Below, one piece after another: positions 24,082 to 33,951 of a stretch of DNA of 64,000 bases. This DNA comes from an uncultured Bacteroidales bacterium (GTDB lineage: Bacteria; Bacteroidota; Bacteroidia; Bacteroidales; Bacteroidaceae), in contig CADAGX010000009.1 in assembly GCA_902787575.1 (NCBI GenBank), forward strand, positions 26,240 to 90,239, in the 5' to 3' direction. The position numbers and the translations under genes are program-made. Each line of letters starts with the position of its first letter. The first letter of the stretch is position 1. The notes below the pieces were generated by a model, which was given only the letters and a program-made list of their open reading frames with translations, was not told the DNA's origin and did no database searches.

Positions 24082-24936
24082 TCACCCCTTCACCACGTGA
24101 GTGCCGAGGGCATAGTTGTGTTCCATCTCGCCGGTGCCTTCCATGGTGTCGGTCTTGGCGCTGATGTTGTCGAGATACGTTACGATGGCGGCTTCCTGCG
24201 TGCAGGGCACGACGGGACTGCCGTACTCACGCTCGCCGTGGTGGGCCAGCACGCAGTGTACGATGCGCTTCACCTCCTCGGCCGGCACGCCTTTCTCGTC
24301 GAGCACGTTGTGCAGTTTGTGGGCCGACAGGTAGATGTGTCCCATCAGGTACATGTCTGGCTGCGGGTCGCCTTGCCGCGTGTATTCGTACACCTTGCCG
24401 TAGTCGTGAAAGAGAATGGCCAGGATGACGCGCTCGGGCTTGATGGTGTAGGGCAGGCAGGGATAGAGGCCCTCAAACATGTGCAGCATCTGATAAGTGT
24501 GGTTGAGCAGTCCGCCGGCGTAAGCGTGGTGCACGGTGGTGGCAGCCGGATATTCGCTGTAGGGGCGGAAGAGCTTGTCGGCAAAGTCGCGTATGATGGG
24601 CACCAGCTGCGTGTCGTGGCAGTAGGATATGAGCTGCTCGATGCACGTGTTCCAGTCTCCGCGCCGGATGGGGCGGGGCAGCAGGTTGTAGAGCGGGTGG
24701 TCGGCTTCGGCCACCTTGCCCACGGCCAGGTCTGTAGGCTGACAGGATTTCTTTCCGGCGTTATCCGTGATGTTGCGGAAGGCCACAATCTGTCCCACCA
24801 CGGGCGGCTGTATGGGTTGCAAGTCCCAGACGGAGACGGTCATGGAACCTTCTGTGTCGGCCACCTTCAGTTGAGCATAGGATGAGCCGTTGCGTGTGGT
24901 GCCGTTGGTGCGGCCGATGACGAGATATTCTTTCAT
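24082..24936 (-). CDS. YhaM-like 3'-5' exoribonuclease (OB-fold plus HD domain)
   Basis: A 284-residue protein with an N-terminal OB-fold (YLVIGRTNGTTRNGSSYAQLKVAD to about residue 80) and an HD-superfamily phosphohydrolase domain: VHHAYAGGLLNHT (about 136-148), ILFHDYGKV (HD pair, about 173) and HCVLAHHGE (about 228-236). This order matches the YhaM family, which degrades RNA and ssDNA from the 3' end. The start overlaps the end of the upstream membrane-protein gene by four bases (ATGA), so they are translationally coupled. Confidence 0.8.
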   Translation of the reverse strand: MKEYLVIGRTNGTTRNGSSYAQLKVADTEGSMTVSVWDLQPIQPPVVGQIVAFRNITDNAGKKSCQPTDLAVGKVAEADHPLYNLLPRPIRRGDWNTCIEQLISYCHDTQLVPIIRDFADKLFRPYSEYPAATTVHHAYAGGLLNHTYQMLHMFEGLYPCLPYTIKPERVILAILFHDYGKVYEYTRQGDPQPDMYLMGHIYLSAHKLHNVLDEKGVPAEEVKRIVHCVLAHHGEREYGSPVVPCTQEAAIVTYLDNISAKTDTMEGTGEMEHNYALGTHVVKG

Positions 24937-25805
24937 ACGACGTTAGCTTTTCGTAAGGATTTATTCGTTTGGTATTCTTCGTAGAGACTCTTCAGCAGGC
25001 AGAGCGTCCAGTACATGCAGAAGAAGCAGACGCCCGTCACGGCGTTGTCCAGTCCCAGCGGTGCGAAGGGCAGAAATACGATGGCGAACATGGCGCAGGC
25101 GCAGAGCAGCGTGTGGCTGCGGAAGGTGTGCAGAATGCGGCGGCGTCCCTTATGGCTGAGGCTGAGCCACGTTGTCAGGACCACCGAGAGCAGGAAAATC
25201 TTTGTCTCCCATAGCAACTGCAGTGCGCGCATTGTCTGCGACAGTCCGTCGCTCAGCGAGGCTGGCACGTCGGCCTGTCCGCTGCGCAGGTGCTGCCATA
25301 CGCTCAGCGCCGTGCCCAGTACGAAACCCACCACCATGGGCCAGCAGGCCGTGCGCCAGAAGCGGTCGCGCGCCAGATACGAGAGCCACAGGAAACCGGC
25401 GCAGAGCGGCAGCGTAATGCCGTTGTGCGTGTACGAACAGAAGATGCCCATGAGCAACATCAGCAGGTAACCCCAACGAAAGTCGCGCGTGTGGATGCGT
25501 TCGTATTGGCCGATGAAGAACGGCACGATGCATTGCGACGAAAGTTCGAGCATGGCCTCTTCGTCGCGCTCGAAGAAGTTGTCCGCGCCCGGCAGGAAGA
25601 ACAGCACGAAGAGCGACGTGCAAGCCACCTCCGCCACGCTGCCTCCTGTGCCCGCCAGCTGTGCCGACAGATAGACCAGCAGCGTGATGAGCAGTGCGCA
25701 GATGGGAATTACCACTGCGGGCTCCCACATCATCCATTCGTGTGTGGGCAGCAGTGCCATCATCAGCGCCGCAAGCGCGAAAATGCACAGGTACGTAACA
25801 ACCAT
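24933..25805 (-). CDS. Polytopic inner-membrane protein of unknown function
   Basis: A 290-residue protein with about eight hydrophobic helices. I do not recognise the family. A polar segment FFERDEEAMLELSSQCIVPFFIGQYERI lies in the second quarter, and the architecture with THNGITLPL resembles O-antigen ligase-like or DUF-type membrane proteins only loosely. I prefer the ATG at 25805 because the -7 element ends at 25824, which would leave the ATG at 25817 leaderless; AGG lies six bases upstream of the chosen start. It overlaps the HD gene by four bases. Confidence 0.65.
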   Translation of the reverse strand: MVVTYLCIFALAALMMALLPTHEWMMWEPAVVIPICALLITLLVYLSAQLAGTGGSVAEVACTSLFVLFFLPGADNFFERDEEAMLELSSQCIVPFFIGQYERIHTRDFRWGYLLMLLMGIFCSYTHNGITLPLCAGFLWLSYLARDRFWRTACWPMVVGFVLGTALSVWQHLRSGQADVPASLSDGLSQTMRALQLLWETKIFLLSVVLTTWLSLSHKGRRRILHTFRSHTLLCACAMFAIVFLPFAPLGLDNAVTGVCFFCMYWTLCLLKSLYEEYQTNKSLRKANVV

Positions 25806-25823
25806 TTTCCACCTCATCGCCTG

Positions 25824-25952
25824 CAAAGTTACGAATAAGTGAGAGAAAAGCCAAATAATATTTGAGCTTTTCCGAACGAGAGTAACTTCGACCGCAGGTC
25901 AAAGTTACGAATGAAAGCAAAATTATTTTTGGCTTTTCCGAACGAGAGTAAC
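25824..25952 (-). promoter_or_regulatory. Tandem duplicated promoter module upstream of the membrane protein
   Basis: Two copies (25824-25886 and 25900-25952) share a TAACTTTG end and a GTTACTCTCGTTCGGAAAAGC start on the minus strand, differing in the middle. The proximal copy has TTTG at 25852-25855, a 20-base spacer and TAACTTTG at 25824-25831, a consensus promoter. The distal copy keeps the -7 element but has a shortened middle, leaving TTTG only 10 bases away. Confidence 0.65.
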
Positions 25953-26062
25953 ATCTGTCAGGCGGTGGACTGACATTTTGTCGTGTCTGACGTTTTGGCA
26001 CGCAGTTCGTTTCTCTCAAGGCAGAAATAATAGGTTAAACAACTTTTTAAAAATAAAGTATT

Positions 26063-26335
26063 ATGAACATTAAACCTTTAGCAGACCGCGTGCTGATAGA
26101 ACCGGCACCGGCAGAGACAAAGACAGTGGGTGGTATCATCATTCCCGACACAGCAAAGGAGAAACCGCTTCGCGGCAAGGTGGTGGCCGTAGGTCACGGC
26201 ACGAAGGACGAAGAGATGGTGCTGAAGGCTGGCGACGAGGTGCTCTATGGCAAGTATGCCGGCACGGAGCTGGAGTTCGACGGCCAGAAGTATCTGATCA
26301 TGCGTCAGAGCGACGTGGTGGCAGTGCTGGCATAA
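26063..26335 (+). CDS. groES: Co-chaperonin GroES
   Basis: A 90-residue protein, normal for Gro[35 protein letters not shown] holds the conserved N-terminus and mobile loop (about residues 17-32), and [13 protein letters not shown] the second conserved block. It caps the GroEL cavity. groEL follows 67 bases downstream. I found no CIRCE operator and no clear TAnnTTTG promoter directly upstream. Confidence 0.97.
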   Translation: MNIKPLADRVLIEPAPAETKTVGGIIIPDTAKEKPLRGKVVAVGHGTKDEEMVLKAGDEVLYGKYAGTELEFDGQKYLIMRQSDVVAVLA

Positions 26336-26381
26336 GGCACCGCTGCGAGAGAGATAATAACGGATTAACGACATAACGTAA

Positions 26382-28043
<1,662 letters not shown>

Positions 28044-28074
28044 TTCGGCCCAAGATACATACACACAAAGTGGG

Positions 28075-28110
28075 GCGGAGGACGCGCGAGGCGTTCTCCG
28101 CTCTTTTTTT
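28075..28110 (+). terminator. groEL terminator
   Basis: Ten-pair stem (GCGGAGGACG at 28075-28084, CGTTCTCCGC at 28092-28101, one G-T wobble) and a run of seven T. About 45 bases here are nearly identical to the terminator after glnN at 46248, including loop and flanks. Confidence 0.9.
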
Positions 28111-28119
28111 GTCGTGTGT

Positions 28120-29784
28120 TTAGTAAGCCTGCTCGTGTATGCCCTTGACGGCGCGACCGCTGGGCTCGTTCATTCCTCGGAAGGCGGCGTCCCACTGCAG
28201 TGCGACGGATGTGCTGCAGGCTACGCTGGCCTCGCTCGGCACGCTGCGGGCTGCGGATTCGCTGGGGAAATGCTCGGAGAAGATGCTGCGATAATAGTAT
28301 TCCTCCTTGTTCTTTGGCGGATTGATGGGGAAGCGCTCGGCGGCGTGTGCCATCTGCTCGTCGGTGACGGCTGCGGCAGTGACGGCCTTGAGTGTGTCTA
28401 TCCACGAGTAGCCCACGCCATCACTGAACTGCTCCTTCTGCCGCCAGGCCACGGCCTCGGGCAGCATGTCGGCGAAGGCTTCGCGCACGATTCGCTTCTC
28501 GATGTTATGTCCGGGGCACATCTTAGCTTCTGGATTGGTGCGCATGGCCACGTCGAGAAACTCACGGTCGAGAAACGGTACGCGACCTTCCACACCCCAT
28601 GCCGCGAGACTCTTGTTGGCGCGCAGACAGTCGTAGAGATGCAGCTTCGATAGCTTTCTGACGGTTTCCTCGTGGAAGTCGCGCGCCGTGGGTGCCTTGT
28701 GGAAATAGAGATAGCCGCCAAAAATCTCGTCGGCGCCCTCGCCCGAGAGTACCATCTTTATGCCCATCGATTTGATGACGCGTGCCAGGAGATACATGGG
28801 TGTGGAGGCGCGTACGGTGGTTACGTCGTAGGTTTCGATGTAGTAGATGACGTCGCGCAGTGCGTCGAGTCCTTCCTGTATGGTGTAGTTTATCTCGTGG
28901 TGGACGGTGCCGATGTGCTGTGCCACGAGGCGAGCTTTCTGCAGGTCGGGCGCGTCCTTCAGTCCCACTGCAAACGAGTGGAGGCGCGGCCAGTAGGCCC
29001 GCGTCTGACTATCGTCCTCGATGCGATGCTCGCTGAATTGCTGTGCGATGGCCGAGACGACGCTGCTGTCGAGTCCGCCCGAGAGGAGTACGCCGTACGG
29101 CACGTCGCTCATCAGCTGTCGGCGTACGGCTGCGGTGAGCGACTCGCGTATGGCCTCGACGCTGGCGTCGTTCTCTCGCACGGCGTCGTAGGAGAACCAG
29201 TCGCGCTGGTAGTAGCGCCGTAGGCCTGGCTCGCGGCTCCAATAGTAATGGCCGGGGAGGAAGGGCTCGTAGCGCTCGCATTGTCCCTCGAGGGCTTTCA
29301 GTTCCGAGGCCACGTAGGTCGTGCCGTCGGCGTCGTAACCGATATAGAGAGGAATGACACCGATGGGGTCGCGGGCGATAAGATATTCGTCGCGCTCCTC
29401 GTCGTAGAGCACAAAAGCGAAGATCCCGCTCAGTTGCTCGAGGAAGTTGATTCCCTCGTGTCGGTAGAGCGCCAGTATGGCCTCGCAGTCGCTACCCGTC
29501 TGGAAGGCGTACTGGCCGGCAAAGCGGCGACGAATCTGCTGATGGTTGTATATCTCGCCGTTGACGGCCAGCACCTGGCGCTTGTCGGGCGAGAAGAGCG
29601 GTTGTCCGCCCGATTCGGGGTCTACGATGCTCAGCCGCTCGTGTGCGAGGATGGCGGAGCCTCCGCAGTAGATGCCACTCCAGTCGGGGCCGCGGTGGCG
29701 AAGTTTCTGACTCATGCGCAGGGCTTTCTGCCGCAGAGCGGGCGTCTGTTTCCTGACGTTGAGGATGGCTACTATTCCACACAT
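28120..29784 (-). CDS. asnB: Asparagine synthetase B (glutamine-hydrolysing)
   Basis: A 554-residue enzyme, the length of E. coli AsnB. The N-terminal MCGIVAIL has the catalytic Cys2 of the class II glutaminase, RHRGPD and VNGEIYNH its glutamine-binding loops, and the synthetase domain carries the SGGLDSS pyrophosphate motif (about residue 234) and LSGEGADEIFGGY. It makes asparagine from aspartate, ATP and glutamine. It lies 22 bases after the purF-like gene, at the end of a leftward operon that starts with the P-II gene. Confidence 0.96.
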   Translation of the reverse strand: MCGIVAILNVRKQTPALRQKALRMSQKLRHRGPDWSGIYCGGSAILAHERLSIVDPESGGQPLFSPDKRQVLAVNGEIYNHQQIRRRFAGQYAFQTGSDCEAILALYRHEGINFLEQLSGIFAFVLYDEERDEYLIARDPIGVIPLYIGYDADGTTYVASELKALEGQCERYEPFLPGHYYWSREPGLRRYYQRDWFSYDAVRENDASVEAIRESLTAAVRRQLMSDVPYGVLLSGGLDSSVVSAIAQQFSEHRIEDDSQTRAYWPRLHSFAVGLKDAPDLQKARLVAQHIGTVHHEINYTIQEGLDALRDVIYYIETYDVTTVRASTPMYLLARVIKSMGIKMVLSGEGADEIFGGYLYFHKAPTARDFHEETVRKLSKLHLYDCLRANKSLAAWGVEGRVPFLDREFLDVAMRTNPEAKMCPGHNIEKRIVREAFADMLPEAVAWRQKEQFSDGVGYSWIDTLKAVTAAAVTDEQMAHAAERFPINPPKNKEEYYYRSIFSEHFPSESAARSVPSEASVACSTSVALQWDAAFRGMNEPSGRAVKGIHEQAY

Positions 29785-29806
29785 AATGTTGATTTTACTG
29801 ATTTAA

Positions 29807-31561
29807 TTATTTATGATTTGCCGATTTGGATCTCTGATACGACTCTTCGTAGTATTGGACGAATGCCTGATTGGCCATGCGTGTTCCGCCGGGCGTGGGG
29901 TAGTGGCCTGTGAAGTACCAGTCGCCGTGGTGTCGGGGAATGGCTGCGTGTAGGCCGTCTATGCTTTGGAACACGAGTTCTACGGGCGTCTGTAGGTCGA
30001 CTGGCCGCAGCATTTGGGCTATCTTTCGACTTATGTCGTCGGCGCTGAACGGCTCGTAGATGTGGCGCACGTGGTTTTCGGCCGTGGGATGGGTCTTGCA
30101 GGCTGTGTACGTCTGGTCGATGAGTTGCTGCATGCCGCGTTCCTCTATGAGCCGTATGGCGGCGCGGAAGGCGCAGAGTTCCTCGAGGCGTGCCATGTCG
30201 ATGCCGTAGAAGTCGGGATAGCGAATCTGAGGCGCGCTGCTCACCATTACGATCTTTCGCGGCTGCAGTCTGGCGAGCATCTTCAGAATGCTCTCGTGCA
30301 ACGTTGTGCCGCGCACTATGCTGTCGTCGATGACTACGAGCTGGTCGCGCCCTGGCCGCACGCTGCCGTATGTGACGTCGTAGACGTGGGAGGCCAGGTC
30401 GTTGCGCTTGCCGGCGTCGGTGATGAAGGTGCGCAGTTTGATGTCTTTCCACGCAACTTTCTCGGTGTGCACGTCGTGGCCCATTTGGCGCAGACCTTCC
30501 ACCATGCCGTAGAAAGCCACCTCGGCTGTGTTGGGTATGAAGGAGAAAACGGTGTCGGCCGTAGTGCCGCCGATGGTCTGCAGTATGGGTGTGGCGAGTT
30601 GCTGTCCCAGTTGCTTGCGCTCGCAGTAGATATCGCGGTCGGAACTTCGGCTGAAGTAGATGCGCTCGAAGGAGCACGCTGCGTCGGCCTGCTGCGGCAG
30701 GATGCGCTGCAGCCGTATGTCGCCGCCTGCAGTGACGATGATGGCCTCGCCGGCTGCCAGTTCGCGTATGTCGTCGCATTCGGCGCCGAAGGCCGCCTGC
30801 AGTGCGGGCCGCTCGCTGGCCACCGCCACCAGCTCGTCGGTGCGCAAGTAGAAGGCCGGCCGGATGTTCCACGGGTCGCGCATGGCAAACATCTCGCCGC
30901 TGCCCGTCATGCCGCACATGACGTATCCGCCGTCGTACGCCTCCATCGTGGTGCGCAGCACGCGAGCCATGTCTATGTGGCCTTCGATGTGGCGAGTCAC
31001 GTCCAGTCCGCCGAGCCCCTGCTGTCGTGCTTCGGTGTAGAGGCGCTCCACCTCGCGGTCGAGGCGGTGCCCCATCCGCTCGAGCGTGACGAGCGTGTCG
31101 GCTGTCGTGCGTGGCGACTGTCCCTGACGCGTCATTTCGGCCAGGATGGCATCGATATTAGTCATGTTGAAGTTGCCGCACAGACAGAGATTGCGTGCGC
31201 GCCAGTTGTTGCGCCGCAGGAACGGGTGTACGAAGGTGAGTCCGCTGCGCCCTGTGGTGGAGTATCTCAGGTGTCCCATGTAGAGTGCGGCTGCGGGCCA
31301 TTGGGCAGTCTGTGCGAAGACCTGCGAGATGGCGTCTTTCCCCTCGGCGCGCTCACGGAACATATACTCGGTGCCGACCGGGGCGGATGTGTCCACGCAG
31401 GCGATGCCTGCACCTTCCTGTCCGCGGTTGTGCTGTTTCTCCATCATCAGGTAGAGGCGTTCGAGGCCGTAGGCTCGGGAACCGTACTTGCGGCGGTAGT
31501 GGTCGAGTGGTTTAAGCAGTCGTATGAGCGCCACGCCGCATTCATGCTTCAGTACTTCCAT
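29807..31561 (-). CDS. purF: Amidophosphoribosyltransferase-like protein
   Basis: A 584-residue protein with a class II glutaminase domain and a phosphoribosyltransferase domain. The N-terminus MEVLKHECGVALI suggests a short propeptide removed to expose Cys8. QHNRGQEGAGI, GHLRYSTTGRSG and LCLCGNFN are glutaminase motifs, and QLVVIDDSIVRGTT (about residues 372-385) is the PRPP-binding motif. It would catalyse the first committed purine step, forming phosphoribosylamine. It is longer than E. coli PurF (505) and may be a second paralogue with a specialised role, so the symbol is less certain than the family. Its start overlaps pyrG by 20 bases. Confidence 0.85.
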   Translation of the reverse strand: MEVLKHECGVALIRLLKPLDHYRRKYGSRAYGLERLYLMMEKQHNRGQEGAGIACVDTSAPVGTEYMFRERAEGKDAISQVFAQTAQWPAAALYMGHLRYSTTGRSGLTFVHPFLRRNNWRARNLCLCGNFNMTNIDAILAEMTRQGQSPRTTADTLVTLERMGHRLDREVERLYTEARQQGLGGLDVTRHIEGHIDMARVLRTTMEAYDGGYVMCGMTGSGEMFAMRDPWNIRPAFYLRTDELVAVASERPALQAAFGAECDDIRELAAGEAIIVTAGGDIRLQRILPQQADAACSFERIYFSRSSDRDIYCERKQLGQQLATPILQTIGGTTADTVFSFIPNTAEVAFYGMVEGLRQMGHDVHTEKVAWKDIKLRTFITDAGKRNDLASHVYDVTYGSVRPGRDQLVVIDDSIVRGTTLHESILKMLARLQPRKIVMVSSAPQIRYPDFYGIDMARLEELCAFRAAIRLIEERGMQQLIDQTYTACKTHPTAENHVRHIYEPFSADDISRKIAQMLRPVDLQTPVELVFQSIDGLHAAIPRHHGDWYFTGHYPTPGGTRMANQAFVQYYEESYQRSKSANHK

Positions 31562-33167
31562 CGATGCAGTGTTTTACGAAGTTCATAAACAGAGGGTGAG
31601 GGCTGAGAACGCTGGAACTGTACTCGGGATGGAACTGCGTGCCCACAAACCAGCGCAGTGTAGGCAGTTCGACGATTTCCACCAACTGCATCTCGGGATT
31701 CACACCCGAGCAAACCATGCCGTGGCGCTCGAAGTCGGCGCGATAGCGGTTGTTGAACTCGTAGCGGTGGCGGTGGCGCTCGCTGATGTTCCGGGCTCCG
31801 CCATAGGCCTGCTGTGCGCGGCTGCCGTTGGAGAGCGTGCAGTCGTAGGCTCCGAGGCGCATGGTGCCGCCCTTCTGCGTGACGTTTTTCTGCTCCTCCA
31901 TGAGGTCGATGACGGGGTGGGGCGTGGCAGGGTTCATTTCGGCACTGTCGGCGTCGAGGCCGAGCACGTGGCGTGCAAACTCGATTACCATCATCTGCAT
32001 GCCCAGACAGATGCCCAGGGTTGGTACGTCGTGCTGCCGCGTGTATTCGATGGCCGCTATCTTGCCTTCCACGCCTCGTTGTCCGAAGCCCGGACATATC
32101 ACCACACCGGCCATGCCTGCCAACTGGTCGGCCACGTTCTGGGGCGTCAGGTGTTCGCTGTTGATGAAGACAGGACGCACGCAGCGGTCGTGATATGTGC
32201 CGGCGTGGGCCAGACTCTCGCGTATGCTCTTGTAGGCGTCCTGCAGGTCGTATTTTCCCACCAGTGCGATGCGGACCTCGCGCGTGGCGTTCTTCCGTCG
32301 CTCTATGAACGTCTGCCAAGGCACCATGGCCTCTTGCTGTCGGCGTTGCGTGGCCTCGGCGTCGAGTCCCAAGCGCTTCAGGCAGATGGCGTCGAGTCCC
32401 TGTCGCTGCATGGCCAGCGGCACCTCGTAGATGCTGGGCATGTCTTGGCTCTGGATGACTGCGTCGATGGCCACGTTGCAGAAGTGAGCCACCTTGCCGC
32501 GCAACTCGTCCGAGAGTTCGTGCTCCGTGCGCAGCACCAGCACCTCGGGCTGTATGCCCAGCCCTTGCAACTGTTTCACGCTGGTCTGTGTGGGCTTCGT
32601 CTTCAGCTCGCCGGCGGCCGCCAGATACGGCACGTAGGTGAGATGTATGTTGAGGGCGCCCTGCGGTCCCAGTTCCCAGCGCAGCTGACGTATGGCCTCG
32701 AGGAAAGGCTGTCCCTCGATGTCGCCGATGGTGCCGCCTATCTCGGTGATGACAAAGTCGAGCTTCTGCTTTGTGGCACAGAGCAGGATGCGTCGCTTTA
32801 TCTCGTCAGTGATGTGCGGCACCACCTGAATGGTCTTTCCCAGGTAGTCGCCGCGGCGTTCGCGCTCGATAACGCTCAGATAGATTCTCCCCGTGGTGAC
32901 GCTGTTGTCGCGTGTGGTGCGTATGCCCGTGAAGCGTTCGTAGTGCCCGAGGTCGAGGTCGGTCTCCATGCCGTCGGCCGTGACGTAGCACTCACCGTGC
33001 TCGTAGGGGTTGAGCGTGCCCGGGTCGATGTTGATGTAGGGGTCGAACTTCTGAATCGTTACTTTGTAGCCGCGAGCCAGCAGCAGTTTGCCTAGCGAAG
33101 CCGAGATGATGCCTTTGCCGAGCGAAGAGGCCACGCCTCCGGTGATGAATATGTATTTCGTGTCCAT
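31542..33167 (-). CDS. pyrG: CTP synthase
   Basis: A 541-residue enzyme converting UTP, ATP and glutamine to CTP. The N-terminal synthetase domain begins KYIFITGGVASSLGKGI, with KFDPYINIDPGTLNPYEHGE next. The C-terminal class I glutaminase has GICLGMQ (catalytic Cys) and FVGTQFHPEY (His). Start at 33167 gives the normal N-terminus; the longer frame has an Arg/Thr-rich, unlikely extension. It overlaps the downstream purF-like gene by 20 bases and lies 92 bases after the outer-membrane protein gene. Confidence 0.97.
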   Translation of the reverse strand: MDTKYIFITGGVASSLGKGIISASLGKLLLARGYKVTIQKFDPYINIDPGTLNPYEHGECYVTADGMETDLDLGHYERFTGIRTTRDNSVTTGRIYLSVIERERRGDYLGKTIQVVPHITDEIKRRILLCATKQKLDFVITEIGGTIGDIEGQPFLEAIRQLRWELGPQGALNIHLTYVPYLAAAGELKTKPTQTSVKQLQGLGIQPEVLVLRTEHELSDELRGKVAHFCNVAIDAVIQSQDMPSIYEVPLAMQRQGLDAICLKRLGLDAEATQRRQQEAMVPWQTFIERRKNATREVRIALVGKYDLQDAYKSIRESLAHAGTYHDRCVRPVFINSEHLTPQNVADQLAGMAGVVICPGFGQRGVEGKIAAIEYTRQHDVPTLGICLGMQMMVIEFARHVLGLDADSAEMNPATPHPVIDLMEEQKNVTQKGGTMRLGAYDCTLSNGSRAQQAYGGARNISERHRHRYEFNNRYRADFERHGMVCSGVNPEMQLVEIVELPTLRWFVGTQFHPEYSSSVLSPHPLFMNFVKHCIDGSTEA

Positions 33168-33259
33168 GTGAGAAGAGTGTGTTGGTCTTGTTCTTGTTGT
33201 GGTGGCGTGTGTCTGTCTGGTTGCGACGTGTCGTTTTGCGGTTGCGACGTGTGGCGTGC

Positions 33260-33949
33260 TCAGATGGCAAACGACGTACCGAAGACGAGGTAGAGTCGCT
33301 CCAAGCGTGGGTTGCACGTCAGCCCCACAAAGACGGGCATGCGGTATTTCTGCTTGATGACGAAGTTCTTGGTGGCACGCAGTGCAACGTTGGTGACGCA
33401 GAAGCCGTTGGCGCCGTACAGCGTCGTGGCATATGGCACCGCACCGAGGGCGGCCGTCCAGTCGAGGTCGGCGAGCCGGAAGGGCGCTGACAGCTCACAG
33501 TAGCTGCTGTAGGCACGTTTGCCATTGTGCGTACCGTCGTTGCCGGCAAAGTTGGTAAACCACTGCACTGCGAGGACCCCGAAGTCGTAGCCTACGTTGG
33601 CCTCCCAGATGTGGCTCGTCGCGTTGTTTCTGTAGCGGAAATAACTGTCCTCGGAGAACCAGTAGTCTGTCACTGCGGCGTGAAAGCCTTTGTGGGCGTA
33701 GGTGAGCGTCAGGTCCAGTTCCTTGGTGTCCGCCGCTTCTATCCCTACGTTTCCCCAGGCGCTCAGGCTGAACTCTTTGTAGCTGGCGCCGAGTGTGGGT
33801 TGCAGGCTGACGTTGCCAAGTGCCATACCGCGCCAGATGTATTGGCTCACCAGGTCGGCTCCAAGCGTAGCCTCCACTTTTTCGCTCGCTGCTGCCGTGG
33901 CCATAAAGGCCACGCACAGCAATGTCATTATCGTACGTCTCATAAGCAT
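33260..33949 (-). CDS. Outer-membrane beta-barrel protein, TorF-like putative porin
   Basis: A 229-residue protein with a signal peptide (MLMRRTIMTLLCVAFMATAAAS) and alternating beta-strand pattern ending in FGTSFAI. The segment LGADLVSQYIWRGMALGNVSLQPTLGASY is characteristic of the TorF/Gcw_chp family of putative porins. It begins two bases after the amt stop, so translation is coupled; an alternative ATG lies at 33943. Its place between an ammonium transporter and CTP synthase suggests an outer-membrane route for a nitrogen source, which is inference. Confidence 0.75.
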   Translation of the reverse strand: MLMRRTIMTLLCVAFMATAAASEKVEATLGADLVSQYIWRGMALGNVSLQPTLGASYKEFSLSAWGNVGIEAADTKELDLTLTYAHKGFHAAVTDYWFSEDSYFRYRNNATSHIWEANVGYDFGVLAVQWFTNFAGNDGTHNGKRAYSSYCELSAPFRLADLDWTAALGAVPYATTLYGANGFCVTNVALRATKNFVIKQKYRMPVFVGLTCNPRLERLYLVFGTSFAI

Positions 33950-33951
33950 TG

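Noticed and set aside
26000-26025. TTGGCACG upstream of groES as a sigma-54 -24 box
   Set aside because: The -12 half is poor (TCGT instead of TTGC), and heat-shock genes are not expected to use it.
26000-26062. CIRCE operator upstream of groES
   Set aside because: No TTAGCACTC-N9-GAGTGCTAA inverted repeat is present.
29811-31588. Long frames overlapping the purF-like gene on both strands
   Set aside because: Overlap a gene with intact catalytic motifs; no independent start signals.
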